From Marinobacter segnicrescens (lineage in GTDB: Bacteria > Pseudomonadota > Gammaproteobacteria > Pseudomonadales > Oleiphilaceae): a stretch of DNA of 64,000 nt. Within the stretch, counting starts at the first letter, position 1, and the number at the start of each line of letters is the position of its first letter. Made by a program: the position numbers and the translations under genes. The stretch lies in the NCBI RefSeq assembly GCF_900111555.1, contig NZ_FOHZ01000001.1:310001-374000 (forward strand). The letters are read 5' to 3'. Below the pieces are notes generated by a model. That model was not told the origin of the DNA. It searched no databases and worked only from the letters and a program-made list of their open reading frames with translations. Positions 32,659-40,861 of this stretch are shown here, piece after piece.

Positions 32659-34307
32659 TCAATACGTCCGGTGAACACAGCTTTTCCACCAGCATCCGCA
32701 AACTCCGTTTTCTGGTGGTGGATGATTTCGAGAACTTCCGCAACTCCATGCGACAGATGCTGCGTTCCCTGGGGGCTGAAAAAATCGAACTGGTCCATAA
32801 TGGCGCCGCCGCCGTGCAGCGTTGCGCCTATGATCATTTCGACGTCCTGCTATGCAATTACAACCTCGGGGAAGGCAAGAGCGGCCAGCATGTGCTGGAA
32901 GAACTGCGCCACCGCAAGCTGTTGCATCACTCGTCCCTGTTCCTGATGGTGACCGCCGAAACCTCCCGGGAAATGGTCATGGGGGCACGGGAATATCACC
33001 CGGACGCCTACCTCACCAAGCCGATTAACCGGGCGATGCTGGAAAAACGCCTGGGCGCACTGGCTGAGCGCCGGGAGGCCCTGCTTCCGGTCACCCGGGC
33101 AATGGACCTGGAGGACAACCCGGAAGCCATTCAGCAATGCCTTTCGCTGCTGTCCCAGTATCCCCGGCATCGTTCCTGGATCTACAAGACCCTCGCGGAA
33201 CTTTATATCCAGGTAGGCGACTACGGCCAGGCCCGCAAGATCTACGATGACATACTCAGCCAGCGCTCCCTGTCCTGGGCACGGCTTGGCAAGGCAAGGG
33301 TCCTGCTGGCCGAAGGTCACCTGGACGAAGCGATTGTTGCCCTGCAACGTCTGGTCGAGGACCACCCGGACTACCTGGAAGCCTACGACCTGCTGTCAGA
33401 AAGCCTCAAACGCAATGGTAAGTCCGGCCAGGCCCAGAAAGTCCTGCAGAGGGCCGCAGAACTGTCGCCCAACGCCCTGTTGCGCCAACGGGACCTGGCG
33501 AAACTGGCGACCCAGAACCACGACATCGACACAGCCACCGACGCCTGGCGACGCACCGTTAACCTGGGCACCTGGTCCGTTCACGATAATCCGGACCACC
33601 ACCTGGCCCTTGGCCGGTCTCTCACAGACCTGAGTGAGGGCGACCCTGGTGGCGAAGGCAAGGAATACGCCGATGAAGCCGTGCGGGTGCTGAAGCACCT
33701 GGAGCGCAGGTTTCCGGAAGCACCGGATATTGGCCCCCGCACCATGCTGGTGCGGGCCCGCATCGTTGCTGCCCGGGGCAATCGCACCAAGGCCATGAAA
33801 TTCCTCGAGGAAGCCCGGGCAGCCCTGCCCGAAGACAAGCTTTCGGCCGACGCCGGACTCGACCTGGCCAAGACACTCTACCGGGTGGGTCAGAACCGGG
33901 AGGCCGAGCAACTGTTGGCCTCGCTGGCCCAGAGATTCGAGGGAGAGGCCGAAACCATTGAGCAGATCGAGAACCTGATGGATGAACCCGTGGGCCTGCA
34001 ACAGCGTCTGCAGGCCCGGACGCTCAACCGGGAAGGCATCCAGGCCTATGAAAAGGGCGGCCTTCCCGAGGCGGCCCGGTTCTTCGAACAGGCCCTGGAC
34101 ATTGTGCCAAACCACGCCGCGCTCAACCTCAACCTGGTCCAGATCCGCATGAAGCAGCTGCAGGATGGCGACCGCTCAGTGGTACGCCAGCATGCACTCG
34201 CCCAGTGCCACCGCTGCTTCCAGGCCCTGGAAAACCTGCCGCCGCAGCACCGTCAGTACCGCCGTTACCTGGCCATGAAAAGAAAAATGGAGTCAATGAA
34301 TGAGTGA
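32655..34307 (+). CDS. Receiver-TPR protein with Asn at the phospho-acceptor site
   Basis: A 550-residue protein: an N-terminal CheY-like receiver (about 10-135), then two blocks of TPR-type helical repeats (about 150-345 and 425-545). In the receiver the acidic pair (VVDDFEN), switch Thr (MVTAE) and Lys (LTKPIN) are kept. The residue at the usual phospho-Asp position is Asn68 (LLCNYNL, codon AAT), so it should not be phosphorylated in the normal way. Homologues I recall carry CDYNLG at this point. It overlaps the upstream kinase by 4 bp and the small kinase downstream by 8 bp, implying coupled translation. TPRs suggest protein-protein scaffolding rather than DNA binding. Confidence 0.9.
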   Translation: MINTSGEHSFSTSIRKLRFLVVDDFENFRNSMRQMLRSLGAEKIELVHNGAAAVQRCAYDHFDVLLCNYNLGEGKSGQHVLEELRHRKLLHHSSLFLMVTAETSREMVMGAREYHPDAYLTKPINRAMLEKRLGALAERREALLPVTRAMDLEDNPEAIQQCLSLLSQYPRHRSWIYKTLAELYIQVGDYGQARKIYDDILSQRSLSWARLGKARVLLAEGHLDEAIVALQRLVEDHPDYLEAYDLLSESLKRNGKSGQAQKVLQRAAELSPNALLRQRDLAKLATQNHDIDTATDAWRRTVNLGTWSVHDNPDHHLALGRSLTDLSEGDPGGEGKEYADEAVRVLKHLERRFPEAPDIGPRTMLVRARIVAARGNRTKAMKFLEEARAALPEDKLSADAGLDLAKTLYRVGQNREAEQLLASLAQRFEGEAETIEQIENLMDEPVGLQQRLQARTLNREGIQAYEKGGLPEAARFFEQALDIVPNHAALNLNLVQIRMKQLQDGDRSVVRQHALAQCHRCFQALENLPPQHRQYRRYLAMKRKMESMNE

Positions 34308-35016
34308 GCATCGCCAGCCAGCCGCTGCAGACCGGAAGATCGACAATCCGGATTTTTCCATGGTCATCGCCTCGGCGGTGCACGATATGAAGAACTCCCT
34401 CGGCATGCTGCTCAGTACCCTGGATGATCTGCGGGAAGAGCAGAAAGGCGCCCTGGGGGATAACCCGCGCTTCAATACCCTGCAGTATGAGGCGGAGCGG
34501 GTCCACAGTGACCTGGTGCAGCTACTGGGAATCTATCGCCTGGGCGAACAAAAGCTCTCTGCCCATAGCGACGAGCACTATGTGGCGGAATTCCTGCAGC
34601 AACAGCTGGCCCGCCATGAACGACTCCTGCAGGGTTATGGGGTCGACTATGACATTGACGCCGATAACGATGTCATTGGTTTTTTCGACGACGAACTCAT
34701 CTCGGGCGTCATCGCCAGCACCCTGAACAACGCCATTCGCTATACCCGTAGCCGCCTGCAACTTGGCGCCCGGGAGCAGGATGGCTGGCTGGTTATTACC
34801 GTGGAAGATGATGGCAGCGGTTACCCGGCACATATGAGGGAAGCCGGTGCAGAGCTCCTGAAGGCGCCGGACTTCAGCAGCGGCTCTACCAGCCTGGGGC
34901 TTTACTTCGCCTCCGCCATAGCCCACCTGCATCAGAATAACGGCAAGCACGGTACGATACGCCTGCATAATGAAGGCAAACTGGGCGGTGGTGTGTTCGA
35001 AATCTGGCTGCCTTGA
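34300..35016 (+). CDS. Small soluble sensor-type histidine kinase
   Basis: A 238-residue cytoplasmic kinase with no sensory or membrane domain. The H-box is VHDMKNSLG with His28, then a dimerisation helix pair and a HATPase domain with N-box LNNAIRYT, G1 box VEDDGSGYP and a G2-like STSLGLYFA. It would rely on partners for input, the obvious ones being the receiver-TPR protein whose gene overlaps it by 8 bp and the hybrid kinase. It could act as kinase or phosphatase on the receivers in this cluster; which is unknown. Confidence 0.88.
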   Translation: MSEHRQPAAADRKIDNPDFSMVIASAVHDMKNSLGMLLSTLDDLREEQKGALGDNPRFNTLQYEAERVHSDLVQLLGIYRLGEQKLSAHSDEHYVAEFLQQQLARHERLLQGYGVDYDIDADNDVIGFFDDELISGVIASTLNNAIRYTRSRLQLGAREQDGWLVITVEDDGSGYPAHMREAGAELLKAPDFSSGSTSLGLYFASAIAHLHQNNGKHGTIRLHNEGKLGGGVFEIWLP

Positions 35017-35200
35017 GTTGTGTGATAGGCAGACATCATTGTTGGCAAAGCTGGATTCGGCAACCTGTGCCACAATTTGCTAACGGTTGACTTGAATTAC
35101 CCCCCACCCGGGACTAACGTGTTGCGAGCCCTCAGGGATCGGTCAGGGACTGGCAAGACCGAAGCGGAACGAGGGCCCTCGTAAAGACAGGGAGAACACC

Positions 35201-35953
35201 ATGCCCCGTGGCAACGCACTCATTGTTGATGACTCCTCCACCGCGAGGATCATCCTCGCCAGGCTGCTGGAGAAAGCCGATCTCACCAGCAAGGGCGTCG
35301 GCTCGGCCGAGGAAGCCCTGAGCCTGGTTCAGCATGAGCAATTTGACCTGATCTTCCTGGATCACCTGTTGCCAGGCATGAACGGTTTCGAGGCGCTGGA
35401 AAAGCTCAAGGGCCAGCCGGAAAGCCGGGACATCCCGGTGTTCATGTACACCTCCCAGAACGCTGATCGCTACCTCCAGGACGCAAAGGCCCGGGGCGCC
35501 GCGGGCGTGATCGGCAAGCAGGTGGAACGTGAACAGCTCATCCAGATGATTGACACCATCCTGGCAGACGGCGACAGTGAACCGGATTTTGCGGCACCGG
35601 AACTGAGCCCTTACCAGACCGTGGCCGACCAGTCCTACCTGCGCAAGCTCACCGGCCGCCTTTCCACCCTGGAAATTGCCTATGAAGAGGCCAACGAGGA
35701 CATCCGTGCGATGAAGCAGCACATGGCTCGGGTAGATGCCCGGTTCCAGGAGGAACTCGAGTCCCGGGTGGGCAAGGTGCGTCGATTGTGGATGCTTACA
35801 ACGCTGGTCTTCGTTCTGGTGGCGCTGTTTCTGGGGCTACAGATCAACAGCCTTTCGGAAACGGTAGATGGCCTGAACACCCAGCTCGCGCTGATCAGTC
35901 AGATGATTGGCGGCCTGATGGAACTGGTTGGTGGAGGCGGGGACGGAGGTTGA
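35201..35953 (+). CDS. Membrane-anchored receiver-domain protein
   Basis: A 250-residue protein: an N-terminal receiver (4-125) with intact acidic pair IVDDSS, acceptor Asp54 in FLDHLLPG, switch Thr and Lys (IGKQ); then a coiled-coil linker (about 150-195), one transmembrane helix (about 200-220) and a Gly-rich C-terminal tail. There is no DNA-binding or enzymatic output domain. The C-terminal anchor would hold the receiver at the inner membrane facing the cytoplasm, next to the sensor kinase. It is 185 bp after the small kinase, so it may have its own promoter; the start has GGGAGA upstream. Confidence 0.85.
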   Translation: MPRGNALIVDDSSTARIILARLLEKADLTSKGVGSAEEALSLVQHEQFDLIFLDHLLPGMNGFEALEKLKGQPESRDIPVFMYTSQNADRYLQDAKARGAAGVIGKQVEREQLIQMIDTILADGDSEPDFAAPELSPYQTVADQSYLRKLTGRLSTLEIAYEEANEDIRAMKQHMARVDARFQEELESRVGKVRRLWMLTTLVFVLVALFLGLQINSLSETVDGLNTQLALISQMIGGLMELVGGGGDGG

Positions 35954-35978
35954 TGCACCGCCCCGGCCTGCTGACGAA

Positions 35979-36890
35979 TCAGAGATTCAGCACGTCCAGC
36001 CGACCATAGTCCGGCTCTGCCTCAACGGTCTGCACCGGCGCCACGCCACCTGCGCGTGAGCGGCCCTCGGCAAAGTCATAAAGGCTGGTATCGGCGAGGT
36101 GGGATGGTTCCACATTACACATGGCCCGGAACATGGTTTCGATCCGCCCCGGGTGTTGCCTGTCCCACTGCTGCAGCATATCTTTGACCACCTGCCGCTG
36201 AAGGTTTTCCTGGGAACCGCAAAGGTTGCAGGGAATGATCGGGTATTCCCTTAGCGTCGCATAGCGGGCAATGTCTTTCTCACGGCTGTAGGCCAGGGGA
36301 CGGATGACGGTATTGCGACCATCATCACTGAACAGTTTGGGAGGCATGGACTTCATCTTGCCGCCGTAGAACATGTTCAGGAACAGGGTCTCCAGCAGGT
36401 CATCCCGGTGATGGCCCAGGGCGATCTTGGTGATGCCATGCTCTTCGGCAAAGTTGTACAGGATGCCCCGTCGAAGCCTGGAACACAGGCCACAGGTGGT
36501 CTTGCCCTCTGGCACCTTCTCCTTGACGATGCTGTAGGTGTCCTTTTCGATGATGTGATATTCAATCCCCAGACCAGCGAGATACTCCGGCAGCACGTGC
36601 TCCGGAAATCCCGGCTGCTTCTGGTCCAGGTTCACCGCAATCAGCTCGAAAGGTACCGGGGCGCTTTTCTGTAGATTCATCAGGATATCTAGCATGGTAT
36701 AGGAATCCTTGCCTCCGGAAAGGCACACCATGACCCGGTCACCGGACTCGATCATGCGGAAGTCCTGGATCGCCTGGCCGGCTTCCCGTCGCAGGCGCTT
36801 CTGGAGCTTGTTGGTCTCCAGCTTGCGCTCACGCTCCGCCTCGCTGTCGGGTGTGACAGATACCGCTTCCGGCGTCATTACGTCTGACAT
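35979..36890 (-). CDS. ttcA: tRNA 2-thiocytidine(32) synthetase TtcA
   Basis: Thiolates C32 of certain tRNAs in an ATP-dependent reaction using a [4Fe-4S] cluster. The PP-loop [13 protein letters not shown] is near residue 57, and the cluster-binding CxxC is in [12 protein letters not shown], with the further Cys in IIPCNLCGS. About 303 residues. The ATG at 36890 is preferred over an in-frame TTG two codons upstream. It is convergent with the membrane-anchored receiver gene. Confidence 0.95.
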   Translation of the reverse strand: MSDVMTPEAVSVTPDSEAERERKLETNKLQKRLRREAGQAIQDFRMIESGDRVMVCLSGGKDSYTMLDILMNLQKSAPVPFELIAVNLDQKQPGFPEHVLPEYLAGLGIEYHIIEKDTYSIVKEKVPEGKTTCGLCSRLRRGILYNFAEEHGITKIALGHHRDDLLETLFLNMFYGGKMKSMPPKLFSDDGRNTVIRPLAYSREKDIARYATLREYPIIPCNLCGSQENLQRQVVKDMLQQWDRQHPGRIETMFRAMCNVEPSHLADTSLYDFAEGRSRAGGVAPVQTVEAEPDYGRLDVLNL

Positions 36891-37064
36891 AATCAACCTG
36901 TGGCCATGATGGAATGGGGTGAATCAATCGGCCGCGATTATACCGGAGCTACGCCACCCAAGTCAGGCCCTGTGGCTGCGTACAAGCCACCATCCGCCGT
37001 ACCGGGTACGATTCTTCACCCTTTCGGGCTTGGGATACCGCACCCGCTGACATAACATGGCAGC

Positions 37065-37742
37065 ATGAGTGAGGATGCCATTTCAGATAAATCGTCCACC
37101 GAAGGCGAGCCTGCAGATCATCAGGGCCAGGCCCTTGAGCACCACGTTCAGTTACTGACCGCAGCCACAGAGTCCTGCCTGCGTGAAGCAGGCAACCTGT
37201 CGGAGCTGGAGTTGATCCGACAACTGCAACGGCCGCCCTGGGAACTGATCGGCCCGGTAGATTATGCGGACCCCGCTGCCCTGTACCCGGTGCACTTCCT
37301 GCTGTTCCATGTACTTTACCGTCTGCGGGATGACCTGGCTGCCACCGGTGAGACGCTGGTCATCTCACCCCTTACGATCAGCCTGCAACATGACGATGTC
37401 ATTGCCGGCACCGGCCTCCCTGGCCAAATAGACCCGTTGCGGGATTTCTACCTGGACCTGGACCAGTACCGAATGCCCGAGGCCGACATCCACCGCATGG
37501 TGGATGATTTCTGGGCCGGACGTGCCGGCCAGGGCCCAGGGGCGGACTCGGCTGAAAGTGCCGCCGCGGTACTGGGCTTCGAAACGCTGCCGGCGGACTT
37601 TGCCTCGGTCAAGCACCGGTTCCGACGGGCGGTCATGCAGGCCCACCCTGATCGCGGCGGTGATACCGCCCAGGTCCAGCAACTGAACGACGCGTTTACG
37701 ACACTGCGACACTACTTCCGCCACGGAGAGTCCCGATGCTGA
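37065..37742 (+). CDS. DnaJ-related protein with C-terminal J domain
   Basis: A 225-residue protein whose N-terminal two-thirds match the DNA-J-related family (blocks WELIGPVDYADPAALYPVHFLL and LRDFYLDLDQYRM-like) and whose C-terminus is a compact J domain with the HPD tripeptide in AHPDRGGD. J domains stimulate Hsp70 ATPase activity; the client is unknown. The stop lies 7 bp inside the next gene, so the polysaccharide deacetylase is translated with it. Confidence 0.88.
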   Translation: MSEDAISDKSSTEGEPADHQGQALEHHVQLLTAATESCLREAGNLSELELIRQLQRPPWELIGPVDYADPAALYPVHFLLFHVLYRLRDDLAATGETLVISPLTISLQHDDVIAGTGLPGQIDPLRDFYLDLDQYRMPEADIHRMVDDFWAGRAGQGPGADSAESAAAVLGFETLPADFASVKHRFRRAVMQAHPDRGGDTAQVQQLNDAFTTLRHYFRHGESRC

Positions 37743-38755
37743 ACCGGACCGTGCTGGCTGCCCTGGTCACCCTTACGCCACTCACAGCCCAGTCCGACCT
37801 GGTGGTACTGCAATATCACCACGTCAGTGACCAGACACCGCCAAGTACCAGCACGACGGTTGAGCTCTTTCGGTCCCACCTGTCCCGTATCCGGGAACTG
37901 GGGCTGGACGTGGCGCCGCTGGAGTCTGCCACCCGGTCTGCCCTCAGTGGCGAACTGAGCGATCAGGAACAGGTCGCCATTACCTTCGACGACGCCTATG
38001 CCTCGGTGTGGACCACCGCAGCCCCCATTCTGGAAGAGTATGGTTATCCCTACACCATTTTCGTGAACACCGATGCCGTAGGCAGCCGCGGCTATATGAC
38101 CTGGGAGCAACTGGAACAGGCAAGTGAACGGGAAGGCGTCACCATCGCCAACCACAGCCATGACCATGGCCACCTGGCCAGGCGCCCCGACGAACCGAAG
38201 GGGGCGTGGCTCCAGCGAATCACCGCCAGCCTGGACCAGGCCCAATCGATCCTTGACGAGAAACTGGGGGCAACGGCACCACTGTTTGCCTACCCCTATG
38301 GTGAATATGACTCAGCACTGGAAGAGATGATCGATCAGCGCGGCTGGCTCGCCTACGGACAACAGTCCGGCGCCATCGGCCAAACCTCGGACACCAGCCG
38401 GTTGCCTCGCTTCCCCCTGGCCACGGCCCATGGCCAGCTTGATGGCCTCGATCACAAGCTGCGCAGCCGATCGCTACCGGTGATCGACGATGCCCCGGGT
38501 AACAGTATCGTCCAGGACAATCCACCGGAACTGAGCCTGACCCTTCCCGACGGTTTCCGCACCGGAGCACTGACCTGCTTTGCCTCCGGCCAGGGTCGCA
38601 TCCCTTTAACCGCAGACCAACAGACGGTTTCTGTCCGTGCTCCGGAGCCTTTCAGCAGCCGTCGTTTTCGGTACAACTGCACCTATCCTGCCGGCGACGG
38701 GCGCTTTTACTGGTTCTCCCGCCAGTGGGTAGACCTCTCAAGACCGGAAGACTGA
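37736..38755 (+). CDS. Exported polysaccharide deacetylase (NodB-like)
   Basis: A 339-residue protein with an N-terminal signal peptide, then a carbohydrate esterase 4 domain. The catalytic base and metal-binding Asp pair are in ITFDDAY (about residue 82), and the zinc His pair is in NHSHDHGH. A long C-terminal segment (about 250-339) resembles a beta-rich extension. It would remove acetyl groups from N-acetylated polysaccharides in the periplasm. The target is unknown, and there is no exopolysaccharide cluster nearby. A GC-rich hairpin (38767-38787, no T run) follows before the convergent transporter. Confidence 0.85.
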   Translation: MLNRTVLAALVTLTPLTAQSDLVVLQYHHVSDQTPPSTSTTVELFRSHLSRIRELGLDVAPLESATRSALSGELSDQEQVAITFDDAYASVWTTAAPILEEYGYPYTIFVNTDAVGSRGYMTWEQLEQASEREGVTIANHSHDHGHLARRPDEPKGAWLQRITASLDQAQSILDEKLGATAPLFAYPYGEYDSALEEMIDQRGWLAYGQQSGAIGQTSDTSRLPRFPLATAHGQLDGLDHKLRSRSLPVIDDAPGNSIVQDNPPELSLTLPDGFRTGALTCFASGQGRIPLTADQQTVSVRAPEPFSSRRFRYNCTYPAGDGRFYWFSRQWVDLSRPED

Positions 38756-38805
38756 GACGGGAGCGGAGCCGGTTGTCGTGACCGGCTGCCGTCCCGGCCC
38801 TGCGA

Positions 38806-40260
38806 TCACACCGTAAATGCCACGCCCATCAGCAGGTAACCCAGCAGGGTCACCAGCACGATACCGATCAGGTTGAGCACAAAGCCGGCACGGATCATAT
38901 CGCTGATGGCCATATAGCCGCTGCCGAAGACAATCGCATTGGGTGGCGTGGCCACGGGCATCATGAAGGCGCAACTGGCAGCGATCGCAGCTGGCACCGT
39001 CAGCAGCACCGGCGAGATGCCCTGCCCCACAGCCAGCGCGCCGAGCAAGGGCAGAAAAGCCGCTGCCGTGGCGGTATTGCTGGTCACCTCGGTCAGGAAA
39101 ATGATCACTGCCACCACCAGTCCCACCATCAGCAACATGGGCAGGGTTTCCAGTGACGACAGGCTTTCGGCAATGGCATCCGCCAGCCCGGAACTGCTGA
39201 TCACACCCGCCAGCGCCAGGCCACCACCGAACAGCAACAGGACGCCCCAGGGAAGGTCACGGGCGCTGTCCCAGTCCATCAGGGCGTTACCATCCCGCTG
39301 GCCCGAACGGAGGATGAACAACAACACCGCCGCGAAGATGGCGATCACCGTGTCACTAAGCCACGGCAACGTACCCGATAGCAGGGGCCTGCAGATCCAG
39401 GCTGCTGCGGTCAGGCCGAACAGGGTCGCCACGCGGATTTCAGCCTTGCCCATAGGGCCAAGACTCCTGAGTTCGTCACGGATTGCCTCTCCCGCACCGG
39501 CTGAGGCGCCGATACCGAAATCCCGACGACTCAGCCACCACCAGATCACCAGCAGCATGAGTGCCGCCACCGGCACGCCGATAATCATCCACTGGGCGAA
39601 GCCCAGGGGAATGTCCTGCTGATCTGACAGGTAAGCTGCCAACAGCGCGTTCGGCGGCGTTCCGATCAGGGTGGCGATACCACCAACGCTGGCGGAATAG
39701 GCTATGGCAAGCAGCAGGGCAACGCCGAAGCGCCGGCGGCTTTCGTCATCCGGTGCGTGCACCATGCTCAATACCGACAGGCCGATCGGCAGCATCATGA
39801 TGGCGGTCGCCGTATTGGAAACCCACATGCTGAGAAAGGCCGTCGCCACCATGAACCCGGCAATCTGGCGCCGTGGGCTTGTCCCTACCAGCAACAGTAT
39901 GTGCAGGGCAATACGGCGGTGCAGGTTCCAGCGCTGCATCGCCAGCCCCAGGGTAAAGCCCCCCAGGAACAGGAATATGATGGGGTTGGCGTAGGGTACG
40001 GTAGCATCCGTGACGGTTCCCAGGCCCAGCGCCGGGATCAGCACAATGGGTAACAGCGACGTAGCCGGAATTGGAATCGCTTCAGTTGCCCACCAGGCGG
40101 CCATGAGCATCATCAGTCCCAGTGCCGCCCATGCGGACCCGTCCAGGCCACCCGGCGGCGGCACCACCAGGGTAAGGGCAAAAAGTGCGAGGCCGGTAAA
40201 CAATCCGATAACCCGGCTCTTCGGCATCTTCCAGGACGTGTCATCAACTGTCTGCGTCAT
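38806..40260 (-). CDS. SLC13/DASS-family Na+-coupled dicarboxylate or sulfate symporter
   Basis: About 484 residues, a polytopic transporter of the divalent anion:Na+ symporter family. The two pseudo-symmetric hairpin motifs are TLIGTPPNALLA and MPVATPPNAIVFGSG, corresponding to the SNT-type Na+/substrate sites of VcINDY. Likely substrates are C4-dicarboxylates; sulfate cannot be excluded. ATG 40260 is chosen because AAGGA lies upstream and it removes 21 non-conserved residues of the longer frame. It probably stands alone transcriptionally. Confidence 0.88.
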   Translation of the reverse strand: MTQTVDDTSWKMPKSRVIGLFTGLALFALTLVVPPPGGLDGSAWAALGLMMLMAAWWATEAIPIPATSLLPIVLIPALGLGTVTDATVPYANPIIFLFLGGFTLGLAMQRWNLHRRIALHILLLVGTSPRRQIAGFMVATAFLSMWVSNTATAIMMLPIGLSVLSMVHAPDDESRRRFGVALLLAIAYSASVGGIATLIGTPPNALLAAYLSDQQDIPLGFAQWMIIGVPVAALMLLVIWWWLSRRDFGIGASAGAGEAIRDELRSLGPMGKAEIRVATLFGLTAAAWICRPLLSGTLPWLSDTVIAIFAAVLLFILRSGQRDGNALMDWDSARDLPWGVLLLFGGGLALAGVISSSGLADAIAESLSSLETLPMLLMVGLVVAVIIFLTEVTSNTATAAAFLPLLGALAVGQGISPVLLTVPAAIAASCAFMMPVATPPNAIVFGSGYMAISDMIRAGFVLNLIGIVLVTLLGYLLMGVAFTV

Positions 40261-40360
40261 GGGGTCCGGTCCTTTTTCTATCGGCAACAGGCCGACCCAG
40301 CCTGAGACTGAAGTCGCCGGCACCCGGTGGTGAGTTTAGTGAGGGGGAGAAAAGACGGGA

Positions 40361-40690
40361 CTATTCTGCAGCTTCGGCACAACGAACGCAAAGCGACGTC
40401 CAGGGCAGAATATTCAGGCGCTCAGGGTTGATTTCGTTGCCGCACCTTTCACACAGACCTCCTTCTCCCTGATCGATGCGGTCCAGGGCATGGATGACCT
40501 GGCGCAGCTCTTCCCGCACTTCCTGTTCAAGGGAGTCGACCACTTCATCATTTTGCAACTGCACTGCCTGTTCCTCGAAATCGGCTTCCAGTTTGCCGCT
40601 CTCCCGATGCTGGTGGGCCTCGTAGCGCTCAAGGCGGCGAGTCAGTTCCTGCTTCAGGCGCTGAAGTTCTTCTGTACGGGTATTGGCCAT
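40361..40690 (-). CDS. DksA/TraR-family C4 zinc-finger protein
   Basis: A 109-residue protein: an N-terminal coiled coil (about 5-75) with an acidic turn, and a C-terminal zinc finger with Cys pairs in CERCG and CVRC. This resembles short DksA-like regulators that insert into the RNA polymerase secondary channel. It is shorter than DksA and the tip residues required for ppGpp synergy are not clearly present, so action on polymerase is inferred. GGAGGTG precedes the start. It is divergent from the CBS-GGDEF gene across 171 bp. Confidence 0.85.
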   Translation of the reverse strand: MANTRTEELQRLKQELTRRLERYEAHQHRESGKLEADFEEQAVQLQNDEVVDSLEQEVREELRQVIHALDRIDQGEGGLCERCGNEINPERLNILPWTSLCVRCAEAAE

Positions 40691-40861
40691 AGTAAAACCA
40701 CCTCCGGGGTGACGTCGTGCTTTGACAAGCGAAAATGTAAAAAACCGTAAGGATATCGGAAAGAATGGCTGAGCAATTGACGTCCGTCAAAACCGGGCCG
40801 CGACCGGCAACACACAATGCCTCGTATACCTTGCGGACCAATAACCACAAGCGGAAGTACC

